A stretch of DNA of 64,000 nucleotides, from contig CAIXPL010000008.1 of NCBI GenBank assembly GCA_903921325.1, positions 248,001-312,000 on the forward strand, read 5' to 3'. The first letter of the stretch is position 1, and each line of letters starts with the position of its first letter. Shown piece after piece: positions 44,392-52,719 of this stretch. The notes under the pieces are model-generated. The model saw only the letters and a program-made list of their open reading frames with translations. It made no database searches and had not been told where the DNA came from. The position numbers were made by a program, and so were the translations under genes. This DNA is from an uncultured Pseudomonadota bacterium (GTDB taxonomy: Bacteria > Pseudomonadota > Gammaproteobacteria > Burkholderiales > SG8-39).

Positions 44392-45345
44392 CTACTGGCC
44401 ATTCACGGTAGCAAGCGGCGCGAATCCTGGCTGACTCACTGGCACCCTGACCACCCGCCCGAACGGCGATAGCAGGATGACCTGGTCGACCGCTATTCCA
44501 ACAGCCTCCCAGCCGCTGGCAAACGCATGCCCTGCGTGTATCCAGACAGGCGGCCCTTGGCCCTCTTGCACCAGCGCACCCATACCTTCTGCCTGATCGC
44601 GCAACGCGAGGACCATGATCGGTGCACCACTCGGGGCGAGCTCGGCCACGATGTCGGCATCGGCGAGCGGGTCAGACACCGGCACTGAGCGCGTAGTGAG
44701 CGCAGCGGCTGATCCGTTTCCCCGGTGCGGTGCAATCGCAGCGGGTCGACCGGAGGTGCCCTCAGGTGATGTGTCAGTGCCGCCGGCCGCATCTCGATCT
44801 GCACCGGGAACGGCGGGCACAATCGATACCGACCCCACCTGGGCTCGCGCAGCCGAGGCACCTGTCGGCGCCGGTTTTGGCAGCTCGTTTCGCCCGACCC
44901 GCGGTGCACGCGGCAGTCCCGACGCCGACACTCCGGCGTTTGCCTCGAGCGCATCGTTCGCGCGATTGGCGCCGATGGCTGACCCGGCATGCGCCGGCCA
45001 GGCAGAGATCAGACCGTGCATTGCAAGCGCGATCGCCAGACCGACCAGCAAGCTGACCTGGGCCGTGGCCTTGCCCAGGATGGGCACAATTGAGTACTGG
45101 GCGTCAGGCTGTGCGCCATCGTTATTGAAAGCGGCAGCCAGCGTGGGGGGCGTTGAGTGCGCGGCTATCGCAGCGAATTCAGTGGACCGCGTGGCTTGCC
45201 CGGTCGCCTGAGCGGCGTCGCTTACAGGCTGGCACGGTGCCGCCGGCAGATCGTCGTGGCGTGTCCGCAGCAGACCATGACGCTGATCACGCTCAGCCAA
45301 TAGGGATCGATAAGGATTCGCCACTGCGGCAGATTCGCCTTGCAT
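44392..45345 (-). CDS. T4SS cluster protein with PilP/GspC-like C-terminal domain
   Basis: About 317 residues. A cytoplasmic N-terminal region is followed by one membrane helix (VSLLVGLAIALAMHGLISAW, about residues 100-120) and a disordered Pro/Ala/Thr linker. A C-terminal small beta domain (IMVLALRDQAEGMGALVQEG and GWEAVGIAVDQVILLSPFGR) follows the pattern V-x-L, G-x(n)-W-x-V, hydrophobic-x-L-x(n)-VPV of GspC and PilP proteins, which link inner- and outer-membrane rings in type II secretion and type IV pili. ATG 45345 overlaps the traC stop by one base (TGATG). I recall no such domain at this place in F. Confidence 0.45.
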   Translation of the reverse strand: MQGESAAVANPYRSLLAERDQRHGLLRTRHDDLPAAPCQPVSDAAQATGQATRSTEFAAIAAHSTPPTLAAAFNNDGAQPDAQYSIVPILGKATAQVSLLVGLAIALAMHGLISAWPAHAGSAIGANRANDALEANAGVSASGLPRAPRVGRNELPKPAPTGASAARAQVGSVSIVPAVPGADRDAAGGTDTSPEGTSGRPAAIAPHRGNGSAAALTTRSVPVSDPLADADIVAELAPSGAPIMVLALRDQAEGMGALVQEGQGPPVWIHAGHAFASGWEAVGIAVDQVILLSPFGRVVRVPVSQPGFAPLATVNGQ

Positions 45346-47855
45346 CAGCTGTTCCTTCCATAAGGGTGGCGCTGGGCAAACACTTCCACGGCCGCCGCCA
45401 GATCGCCTCCACACGCGCGCTGCAATTCGGCGAGGCGCGCTGAATCGGTAGGGTCGGTAGTCGCAATTGCGTATTTCAGCGGATCGGGAAGGACTCGCCC
45501 GACCGTCGAAGGAAGACCCTGCGACTTCACCAGAAATTCACCATAGCGTCCCTTGCGCAGTTCGAGCGAGGCGATCAGCTCGCGCTCCTTGTCGCTCAGC
45601 TCAAGGTAGCGCGGCAACTCCGCGAGCGATGAAGGTTCCTGCGGCAAGATGAATTTCGTTGCGGTGTTGGCAAGAACCGCGCGGCCAAGAGGTGTATCAA
45701 AGTCGCTGAGTAGTTGCGACACGGCAAAGGCCATGCCGTTGCAGGATCGGTAAGCGCGAAAGGCCTTTTCCACCAATTCGGCCGAACTGCGATCGCGCAT
45801 CAAGGCCCACCCTTCGTCCAGTCCCAGCACTTTCTGCTGACCCAGCCTTTCGGGGTCGAGCATGATTGCATTCACATATCCGAACAGACACAGCGATACC
45901 GCTGCTGCGCAAGGCAGGTTCACCACATTCGACAGGTTGAAAAAAATGAACGAGCTGTTGATATCAAGTGAACTGGCGCGATTGAACAAGCGCGAATAGG
46001 GGCCCGCGACATAGGGGCGCAGGCGCACGACCAGGTCGCGTCCGCGCGGCGTGCGTTCAAGCCTTTCGACTATATGGTCCAGGCGATTCTCGCGCAGCGG
46101 CCGGCCCGCGCGCGAGTCCCAGTTCAAGTGCGCGGCGCTCATTGCGCATTCGGTCAACAACCCCTCAACCTCCTTGTCAATGGCCAGACGCTCCTGGCCG
46201 TCGGTGAGCATGAGACCGAGCACTGCGACCCAGATGGCAGCGTTTTCATGCGTTGGTGCACCGGCAAACGGATTGATCGAGTGCTCGCCGTCCAAGCCCA
46301 GTGTGACCGATTGCCCGAGCAGACGCGCCAGACGCTCGTAGTCCGGCTTGATCGACAACAGGCATGACCACACATCAGGTAAACGATGCAACTGCAACAG
46401 GTAGTCGTGTACCCAGAATGACTTGCCGGACCCCGATCCGCCCACCACCAGAAAATGCGGATTGCGATCGCACACCCGGGGATCGAGAAAAAGCGGCGTG
46501 CCCCATCGCGTTGGATAAAGCGCGAGCGAGCGTTCGGCATCCGTACCCTGCCAATAGCCCGCCAGTGGAATCATCGCCGCGGCATCGGCTGACATCATTC
46601 GACGGCTGCGGCACTGCGCGCGATCAACGGTTGTGGTGCGCCCGCCGGGCAGGCAACTGAAGAGCAAGGAGCTGCCGATGCGACGTTCGATCTCTGCCGG
46701 CATATAACGATCGAGCACGCTCAGTATGCGGTGTGCCCGATCGGCGGTCTCATCATCACTGCCGCCGCGCACCCAGACCACCAATCGGGCCCCGCCCGGA
46801 TTTTCCCCTGCAAACATGCGCCGCTGCGCCTCGGCGAACGACTCGTCCTTCTCCTCCACCTCGACTTCATTGAACGGCAGGGCACTTTTGCGATTGATAT
46901 GCTGGCCGGTCTTCAGAGAAAACAACGCCTTTACTCTGGACGAAGCCTGATAGGAAAGACAGACCGTGACGCCGTGCTCATGATCGGTGATCGGTGCAAG
47001 CATCCCCGGTCCGACCGTGCCTTGCCAGGCCATGGCGACTGCGCGATGCCAGCAACGCTCACCACGCACCTCGGTCACAAATTCACCCTGGTCGACACGC
47101 ACAATGTCGCCGAACTGAGCGATCGTCTCGCCTGGCGATTCAAATCCTGTGAACGCGGCGCGCGGCGCGTGGGTCTGGGTGCGCTGTGGAAACAGCAGAC
47201 TTCCGACCCATTCGATGTAGTCGTCTGCGGTCATCGCCTCAAGCGTGAGCCCGGCTTCGGTTGCGGTTTGTTCGATCTGCCGCACCTGCTGGCGAAACTG
47301 CATTCCAATGTGATGAAGGTCCTCCTCCAGCTTGCGCTCCAGTCGCGTCGCGCTGAATGCAAGCAGTGAGCTCAGCTGGTTGCCTGACAGGAGACGACTG
47401 GGCGCGCTCTTTAAGAACAGTCGGATCTGCTGGGTGCGAGGCCAGAAGTTGAGCGATGAATCCTCCGGCAGGAATCCTTCGCGGCGCGCACCGCGCCAGC
47501 GAGCCATCACGCATTCGGCCAGGCGTCTTGACAGCGACCCCTGTGCAGCCGGCGATCGGCGGGCATATTGCTGCATTACCGCTTCGATGTCGTTGCCTCG
47601 ATCAATTTGAAACTCGAGCGTGCAATCCTCCTGCAAGGATCGGAGCAAGGCATCGCACGCCTGCTCAACCCATTGCTCACCATCGTCGATCGACTCAAGC
47701 GTGGGTACCGCCACATCCCAGGCAAAGCCAAGGCAGGCGTCGCGCAGTAAATGCACATCGCGCAATCCCGCCACATCACCAATTGCCATTGTGGGAATAA
47801 GGTGCACCAGGCGAGTGGGCAGATTGCCGGGGGTGGCCTGCAGGCGGCGAATCAT
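45345..47855 (-). CDS. traC: TraC-type T4SS ATPase
   Basis: An 836-residue cytoplasmic ATPase of the TraC/VirB4 group, needed for pilus assembly. The N-terminal domain (1-430) is followed by a VirB4-type ATPase with Walker A LVVGGSGSGKSFWVHDYLL (Lys at about residue 478) and Walker B in QKVLGLDEGWALMRD, then a late AVSQLLSDFDTP. Length is close to F TraC. It overlaps traV by four bases (ATGA). The best-conserved gene of the cluster; all catalytic motifs are intact, so the system looks functional. Confidence 0.9.
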   Translation of the reverse strand: MIRRLQATPGNLPTRLVHLIPTMAIGDVAGLRDVHLLRDACLGFAWDVAVPTLESIDDGEQWVEQACDALLRSLQEDCTLEFQIDRGNDIEAVMQQYARRSPAAQGSLSRRLAECVMARWRGARREGFLPEDSSLNFWPRTQQIRLFLKSAPSRLLSGNQLSSLLAFSATRLERKLEEDLHHIGMQFRQQVRQIEQTATEAGLTLEAMTADDYIEWVGSLLFPQRTQTHAPRAAFTGFESPGETIAQFGDIVRVDQGEFVTEVRGERCWHRAVAMAWQGTVGPGMLAPITDHEHGVTVCLSYQASSRVKALFSLKTGQHINRKSALPFNEVEVEEKDESFAEAQRRMFAGENPGGARLVVWVRGGSDDETADRAHRILSVLDRYMPAEIERRIGSSLLFSCLPGGRTTTVDRAQCRSRRMMSADAAAMIPLAGYWQGTDAERSLALYPTRWGTPLFLDPRVCDRNPHFLVVGGSGSGKSFWVHDYLLQLHRLPDVWSCLLSIKPDYERLARLLGQSVTLGLDGEHSINPFAGAPTHENAAIWVAVLGLMLTDGQERLAIDKEVEGLLTECAMSAAHLNWDSRAGRPLRENRLDHIVERLERTPRGRDLVVRLRPYVAGPYSRLFNRASSLDINSSFIFFNLSNVVNLPCAAAVSLCLFGYVNAIMLDPERLGQQKVLGLDEGWALMRDRSSAELVEKAFRAYRSCNGMAFAVSQLLSDFDTPLGRAVLANTATKFILPQEPSSLAELPRYLELSDKERELIASLELRKGRYGEFLVKSQGLPSTVGRVLPDPLKYAIATTDPTDSARLAELQRACGGDLAAAVEVFAQRHPYGRNS

Positions 47856-48283
47856 GGCGCGGGTGAACCCGTCGGCGCGGACAGTGTGCTGGTCGGTGTT
47901 GCCGCAGCAGCCGCCTGGCTGGCCGGACGCGCCGCGGATCTTGGCAGTGCGACCGATTCGATGGCATCCAGCCGACCATCGGGCAGCACCCAGCGTGGTG
48001 CAGCCACCTGCAATGCGACCCAGCTGCCAAAGTGTCTGGCACCGAGCTCGTCTTTCCAGGGTTTCACATACACCATCCGGATGTCCGGAGCGCTAACCAC
48101 GGGGATGGGGATCGGTGACGGCTGAGCACTATTTGCCAGCCGCGCTTCGATCCCGCTGTAATCCGCGCGCAGTCCGGCATTCCAGGCATCCTGGACACTC
48201 ATGGTAGGCACCTTCACCTGGACCGCCGGTGTCGCACAGCCGGCGACCGAGAGGGCCAGTGTCATGGCTCGTGCCGCCCTCAT
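47852..48283 (-). CDS. traV: TraV-like outer-membrane lipoprotein
   Basis: A 143-residue protein with a short signal and lipobox (LALSVAGC, Cys at about 16), so it is predicted to be lipidated and to sit at the outer membrane like VirB7/TraV. A Pro/Ala-rich C-terminal tail ends it. The further Cys residues of F TraV are absent. ATG 48283 overlaps the traB stop (ATGA). Assignment rests on the lipobox and on its place between traB and traC, exactly where traV lies in F. Confidence 0.6.
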   Translation of the reverse strand: MRAARAMTLALSVAGCATPAVQVKVPTMSVQDAWNAGLRADYSGIEARLANSAQPSPIPIPVVSAPDIRMVYVKPWKDELGARHFGSWVALQVAAPRWVLPDGRLDAIESVALPRSAARPASQAAAAATPTSTLSAPTGSPAP

Positions 48284-49455
48284 CGCGCAACTCGCACGGT
48301 CGACACCGAGCGGACCCCTGTTGGCAGCGTGAGCGCACTGGTCAGAAACACCGTTACCTCAACCCCTCCGCCGGTTTGGACCGTTGGACGGAACGCGTCG
48401 TAGTACTCCTGAATCTGCTGACTCAAGCCGCGCCCGGCGCCGACCGCAGCACCACCGGCCATGGCGGTCGCCGGATTTCCGGTGACCACACTTGTGGTGG
48501 CGCCGCTCACCGGGGACACCGTGCTGGTCAGTGCTCCCTGTGCCAGCAGCGCACCGGCGCCTTGAACAAGGCCGGCAGCGCCTGCTGCAGCGAGCTTACC
48601 CTCACCGGAATTGATCAAAGTCGCGGCGATGCCATGAATGCCGTCCCGACTATCCACGACGTATCCGGCGGTTGGCCATGAACGGGTACGCGCGTCGGGA
48701 AACGTACAAGTGACTTTGATTGGTTTGATGTTGATGCGCCCGGCCGCAATATCGGCACTGCCCTCACCCAACACCACGCAACCATCCACGTTTTGTTCAA
48801 AATCGTTGGCGGAGTGATAGCCGCCGGTGAGTCGTATATGGGTATAGCGATAATCACCGCCTTGCGATGCCACCAGACCGTTGATAAGGCGGCCTTGCGC
48901 CCACCCGTCGGGCGGGATGACATAGGCGTCGGATTCCTGACTGACCGGCTGCGTCAGATTGCTCAGGCCGGGCACCATCGGGGCAGATTCGGTGAACCGG
49001 GTCTGTCCGTCACGAATCGGCACAAACTTCGCATCAGGCGGCGGGCGTGGCGATTCCACTTCGGGAGATCTTGGCGCAGGAAGCGTGCCCGCGCCGGGGG
49101 CGCGGGCGTCATTCACCATGCGCGCCACTCGATCCATCTGGGCAATATCGCGTGCCTCGCGCGCCTGTTCGCGTGCATCAAGCTCGCTGCGGAACGCCTG
49201 CATCTGCTCCTGCACCCGCTGTTCCAGTTGCACCTGATAACCTCGATCGAAGCGCTCCGAGCGGGGCGCCTCACCCAGACGCGACGACCCCGGGTTTGGC
49301 ACGGGCAACGCTCGTTCGAGCGCAGGGTTGTCAGTGGACGGTGTTAGCACACCCACCAGGATGAACAGAAGTGCCATCACCCCCGCGATCAGGATGAGCA
49401 GACGCTGTCGTGGTGTGAGCCGGGCAAGTTCGACCGGAACGACCAGCTTTACCAT
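48280..49455 (-). CDS. traB: TraB-type (VirB10-like) T4SS scaffold
   Basis: A 391-residue protein. It has an N-terminal membrane helix (LILIAGVMALLFILVGVL, about residues 19-38), a coiled-coil (LEQRVQEQMQAFRSELDARE), a Pro-rich linker (PAPRSPEVESPRPPP) and a C-terminal VirB10-like beta-barrel domain with the paired Cys (DGCVVLGEGSADIA and VTCTFPD) typical of TraB. It spans from inner to outer membrane in the core complex. The start overlaps traK by seven bases. C-terminal Gly/Ala-rich helix region (about 300-350) corresponds to the channel-forming part. Confidence 0.85.
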   Translation of the reverse strand: MVKLVVPVELARLTPRQRLLILIAGVMALLFILVGVLTPSTDNPALERALPVPNPGSSRLGEAPRSERFDRGYQVQLEQRVQEQMQAFRSELDAREQAREARDIAQMDRVARMVNDARAPGAGTLPAPRSPEVESPRPPPDAKFVPIRDGQTRFTESAPMVPGLSNLTQPVSQESDAYVIPPDGWAQGRLINGLVASQGGDYRYTHIRLTGGYHSANDFEQNVDGCVVLGEGSADIAAGRINIKPIKVTCTFPDARTRSWPTAGYVVDSRDGIHGIAATLINSGEGKLAAAGAAGLVQGAGALLAQGALTSTVSPVSGATTSVVTGNPATAMAGGAAVGAGRGLSQQIQEYYDAFRPTVQTGGGVEVTVFLTSALTLPTGVRSVSTVRVAR

Positions 49456-50348
49456 GCAGCGACCTCAGGTTTCATGAACACCAGATAGGCCCGGGTGCTG
49501 CTCGTCAGGTCATCGAAGCGATATCGATTCGCGGCAAAGATGCGCAGCAGACCAAAGTCCGGAATCATGATTTCGATTCGCTCCGGGTCGAGGTCATAGT
49601 GCGCACCAGGCCGTGCGGGGTGGGTGAGCACGGCGACGATGCCGGTAATCTGCGGTGACATCCAGACCTGTTCGGCCTGAATGCGCAGCTCCGGAGAATC
49701 GAGCAAGGTTCGACTGGATTGCGCAACCCGAAATCCCGTCGGTGGTTGCCCCTGCATGAGGCGCAGCATCAACGCCATGGGATTGGGCGTTGGTGCAGGT
49801 GGATTGTCGAGCAAGGCCGCTGTGGCACTGCCGGTGTGAGAAAGCGGCTGAACCCGCGTCAGCACCTCGGCAGTGTCGGGCGTGGCATTGCGGGCCGCAT
49901 CGCTGTGCTGTTGATCAGTGCTGTGCGAGCGCAGATCGACCTCGAGAATGGAATGAAAGGGCAGTGCCGTGCTCGCTCGCACCACATACAGGTTGCCACT
50001 CTCGCCACGCAAGATGACACGGACATCCACCCTTGCCAGTCGCGGCGAGAGGGATAAGGTGCGTTGATCAATGGTCAACACCGCGACCAGCGCAGGGTCC
50101 TCGACGATATATCCGTTCAGGCGCTCGGGCAGGCGCAGGACGGACTGCGCGTTCAACTGCAGACCAAGCGGAATGGACAGCCGACCATCCCAGGTGAAAC
50201 CTGCCGGCAGCGCCTGCCCGACAGGCAGACCGAGCAGAAGAGCCGCCACAAGCAAGCGCAACAACGATGACCATGGCGCGCTTGCCCGCGCTGTTCGCTG
50301 CTGGCTTGCGCTCAACACGCTGTCGGGCACCGGCGCGCAATCAATCAT
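49449..50348 (-). CDS. traK: TraK-like (VirB9-like) secretin-domain protein
   Basis: About 299 residues. An N-terminal signal (LLRLLVAALLLGLPVGQALP) precedes a beta-rich periplasmic domain (LNAQSVLRLPERLNGYIVED, LSLSPRLARVDVRVILRGES) in the manner of TraK, which forms the outer-membrane core ring with TraV and TraB. The C-terminal half (DPERIEIMIPDFGLLRIFAA) is beta-rich too. ATG 50348 overlaps the traE stop by eight bases. Position between traE and traB is that of traK in F. Confidence 0.75.
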   Translation of the reverse strand: MIDCAPVPDSVLSASQQRTARASAPWSSLLRLLVAALLLGLPVGQALPAGFTWDGRLSIPLGLQLNAQSVLRLPERLNGYIVEDPALVAVLTIDQRTLSLSPRLARVDVRVILRGESGNLYVVRASTALPFHSILEVDLRSHSTDQQHSDAARNATPDTAEVLTRVQPLSHTGSATAALLDNPPAPTPNPMALMLRLMQGQPPTGFRVAQSSRTLLDSPELRIQAEQVWMSPQITGIVAVLTHPARPGAHYDLDPERIEIMIPDFGLLRIFAANRYRFDDLTSSTRAYLVFMKPEVAAW

Positions 50349-50949
50349 GGCCGCCACCGGAGACTGCTTCGACCGGCGCGATATCAATTGCGGCGATCTG
50401 GATCCCGTAAGGATTCAACTCGTCTGGCAGGCCGACGCGAAAGCGCATGCGAAACTCGTGGCGCAGTTCGGACATGAGCAAGGTGCCGCTACGCACTTCC
50501 CAACGACCACGTACCCGGTATTGATATAAACCGCCGGACTCGCTGAGCTGGTCTGGTTCATCGGGAAACAAAGCGCGGCTTTGCTGCTGGCTCAGAATTT
50601 CCTTCAGTCGCCGATCACGCTCCTGGCGGAACTGCGGCATGGCAAGCGGGTCGACATGTCGCTCCAGCTCCTGGAAGCGGGTCTCTGCCGTCAAATAGCT
50701 GATCGTGGCCACCAAGCCCAACAGATAACGTGCGGCATTCCTGACATTCTCGCGCGTGAGTCCGGGGGCATACACACCTTCGGCGGCACCGGGCACGATA
50801 TGAACCGGTTTGTGCTGCATCTGATAGGTAAGTTCACTGGCGAGTTTGAAGCTCAAGGCGAGCAACGCAACACAGATCGCCGTGAGCGCAAATGTAGCGA
50901 GCCACTGCATCGCCGCAGCGCGCTTGAGTGAGAGTAAAAGATCCTGCAT
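50341..50949 (-). CDS. traE: TraE-like (VirB8-like) T4SS protein
   Basis: About 202 residues. It starts MQDLLLSLKRAAAMQWLATF with one membrane helix (about 16-38), then a periplasmic NTF2-like domain (AARYLLGLVATISYLTAETR, RVRGRWEVRSGTLLMSELRH) as in TraE/VirB8, a core inner-membrane assembly protein. ATG 50949 is chosen to match this N-terminus; an upstream in-frame start would overlap traL. It lies 22 bases after traL. Confidence 0.78.
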   Translation of the reverse strand: MQDLLLSLKRAAAMQWLATFALTAICVALLALSFKLASELTYQMQHKPVHIVPGAAEGVYAPGLTRENVRNAARYLLGLVATISYLTAETRFQELERHVDPLAMPQFRQERDRRLKEILSQQQSRALFPDEPDQLSESGGLYQYRVRGRWEVRSGTLLMSELRHEFRMRFRVGLPDELNPYGIQIAAIDIAPVEAVSGGGHD

Positions 50950-50971
50950 CAACGTCAACCGCGGCGCTGAT

Positions 50972-51229
50972 TCAACGATCGAGCCGACGGACGCTATGTG
51001 GCAGCAAGCCACGCACCGGGATACCGCTGCGATACGCAAGATGGAGCAAGTAGCCTTGCGCGCGACCGACCGTCAGTCGGGCATAAAGTAGCGGCAGAAT
51101 GACCATCAGCAGCCATCCTGCGGCTTGCCAGAACGGGCGAATGAAGACGAAGGGAATCAGGGCGATGAGAAGAAATTCGATCAGCCGGGACGAGCGATCA
51201 ATGTGCTTGGGTGTGGGTCTGAGCTCCAT
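50972..51229 (-). CDS. traL: TraL-like (VirB3-like) T4SS protein
   Basis: An 85-residue membrane protein with two helices close together (LIEFLLIALIPFVFIRPFWQ and AGWLLMVILPLLYARLTV) and a basic C-terminus, as in TraL/VirB3 proteins that work with the TraC ATPase. GGAGA precedes ATG 51229 by seven bases. It follows the pilin gene by 15 bases. Confidence 0.75.
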   Translation of the reverse strand: MELRPTPKHIDRSSRLIEFLLIALIPFVFIRPFWQAAGWLLMVILPLLYARLTVGRAQGYLLHLAYRSGIPVRGLLPHSVRRLDR

Positions 51230-51244
51230 TCGAGCGATCTCCAG

Positions 51245-51646
51245 TCAGTTGCCGACCATGCTTTGCGCGAGGCTTTGCAAACCTTGAGCGATGGCGGGCA
51301 GCAGATAGATGATGACGACCGCCGCAACCCCGATCGAGGCGAACATTGCCCCTTTGCTGAAAAATGCAAAAACGCAACCGACCAGCACCAGGCAACCGAT
51401 GACCAGCGCCCATTTGCCATAAAAGAACCCTTTGACCGCTGACCACACACTGTCACCGGTGGCCACCGCATTGGTCTGACCGCAGGCAGGATCGATCCAG
51501 ATGAGAAGCACCAGCAGAAGCGCCACAATGACCAGCGCGTGATAAACCTTTGCCGACCGATTCTTTGGCGTGGTGGCAGGCAGACAGCGATGGATGCGGA
51601 TGCGATAAGGCTGCACCCGGTCGGCAGATATCAGCACGACGGTCAC
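51245..51646 (-). CDS. Putative T4SS pilin (TraA/VirB2-like prepilin)
   Basis: From GTG 51646 (AGGAG seven bases upstream) the product has 133 residues. A basic leader of about 37 residues precedes a hydrophobic segment (HALVIVALLLVLLIWIDPAC), with probable cleavage after ACGQ near residue 58. The mature part of about 75 residues has two hydrophobic helices (WALVIGCLVLVGCVFAFFSK and GVAAVVIIYLLPAIAQGL). A long leader with a two-helix mature part is exactly the design of F TraA, and first place in the operon agrees. The reading frame stays open further upstream to 51727. Confidence 0.65.
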   Translation of the reverse strand: MTVVLISADRVQPYRIRIHRCLPATTPKNRSAKVYHALVIVALLLVLLIWIDPACGQTNAVATGDSVWSAVKGFFYGKWALVIGCLVLVGCVFAFFSKGAMFASIGVAAVVIIYLLPAIAQGLQSLAQSMVGN

Positions 51647-51697
51647 GAGCAAACTCCTGAGCTGGAAAACGGGCGCCGCCTGACCAGCGGAACGACG

Positions 51698-51777
51698 TTG
51701 AGCAGCATCCTTGCGCCCGCGCGCCAACGTGCGGATGGGGAGGAATCACGGAGGCCGCGGTGAAGAATGCTGCTCAA
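51698..51777. repeat. 15-bp inverted repeat upstream of the pilin gene
   Basis: TTGAGCAGCATCCTT (51698-51712) and AAGAATGCTGCTCAA (51763-51777) are inverted copies with one mismatch in 15 and 11 consecutive perfect pairs, separated by 50 bases. They lie in the gap between tupA and the pilin gene, 50-130 bases before the pilin start. The place suggests an operator pair, or a transfer-origin or recombination element, for the secretion operon. Too far apart for a simple terminator. Confidence 0.75.
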
Positions 51778-51822
51778 TCACTACACATCGGGGTGAGAAC
51801 CCGTTCGTAGGGAGAGCGCGTT

Positions 51823-52719
51823 TCAGGGCCTGGCGTCAGGAAAGAACAGTTGCTCGCCCTGGATTTTGTAATTGGCAATCGCGCGCTGGCCGGCAGCACT
51901 CACCAGCCAGTCAATGAACTGCTGACCGGCTGCCGCCTTGACATGTGGATGGCGCTGCGGATTGACCAGCAGGAGGCCGTAGTCATTGCGCAGTCGGCTA
52001 TCGCCCTCCTTCACGATCGCAAGCGACTGCCGATTGCGAAACGCAATCCAGGTGCCACGATCAGACAGAATGTAGGCATCCATCGCAGCAGCGATATTCA
52101 ATGCCGGCCCCATGCCAGTACCGGTGTCGCGATACCACGGCCCATGATCGGCACGTATATCGATGCCAGCCAGGTTCCACAAACGTAACTCGGCCTCGTA
52201 AGTTCCACTGCGATCACCGCGTGACACGAAGCTTGCCTGCCGTGCCTTGATGCGCTGCAAAGCCTCGAGCACATCGCGAGCGCCGGCGACCTGCGCTGGA
52301 TCGGATCGCGGGCCGATCAGGACAAAGTCGTTGTACATCAGATCATAGCGACGCGTGGCATAGCCTTCGGCGACAAAGCGATCTTCTGCCGGCCGGTCAT
52401 GAACGCACAGCACATCGACATCACCGCGACGGCCCAAATCGAGTGCCTGCCCGGTCCCAATGGCGACCACATGAACCTGGATGCCGCTTGCTTGGACAAA
52501 GAGCGGCAGCAGATACGAAAACAGGCCTGACTGCTCCGTTGATGTGGTCGAACCGACGAGCAGGGTCGCCGAGCCGCCTTGCGCCTGAGCCAGCACCTGC
52601 AGCGGGGCGGTGGGCACAGCCGCACCGGTCTGCGCAAGGCTCGGCAGAGCGACCATCAAGACAAGCGCGAGCAGTGGCAAATACCAGCGGTGCGAGGCCT
52701 GAATGCGCAACCGGTTCAT
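51823..52719 (-). CDS. tupA: Tungstate-type ABC transporter substrate-binding protein
   Basis: A 298-residue periplasmic oxyanion-binding protein. After a signal peptide (about 1-30) comes the TupA hallmark LLVGSTTSTEQSGLFSYLLP, whose TTS loop binds tungstate, then VHVVAIGTGQALDLGRRGDV and FVSRGDRSGTYEAELRLW as further binding loops. TupA proteins prefer tungstate strongly over molybdate. The gene is last in the tupB-tupC-tupA operon and overlaps tupC by four bases. A molybdate-binding role cannot be excluded by sequence alone. Confidence 0.9.
   Translation of the reverse strand: MNRLRIQASHRWYLPLLALVLMVALPSLAQTGAAVPTAPLQVLAQAQGGSATLLVGSTTSTEQSGLFSYLLPLFVQASGIQVHVVAIGTGQALDLGRRGDVDVLCVHDRPAEDRFVAEGYATRRYDLMYNDFVLIGPRSDPAQVAGARDVLEALQRIKARQASFVSRGDRSGTYEAELRLWNLAGIDIRADHGPWYRDTGTGMGPALNIAAAMDAYILSDRGTWIAFRNRQSLAIVKEGDSRLRNDYGLLLVNPQRHPHVKAAAGQQFIDWLVSAAGQRAIANYKIQGEQLFFPDARP

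Larger units (their letters stand above)
39581..51646 (-). other. F-like type IV secretion cluster (overall extent)
   Basis: All genes from 51646 down to 39581 lie on the minus strand, mostly with overlaps of 1-17 bases. The order from the 5' end is pilin, TraL, TraE, TraK, TraB, TraV, TraC, two unassigned proteins, TraH-like, TraG-N and a tandem ribbon-helix-helix-like protein. This copies the order of the F-plasmid transfer operon but lacks TraW, TraU, TraN, TrbC, a clear TraF, the coupling protein TraD and relaxase TraI. No integrase, att repeat or tRNA boundary is seen. Confidence 0.8.
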
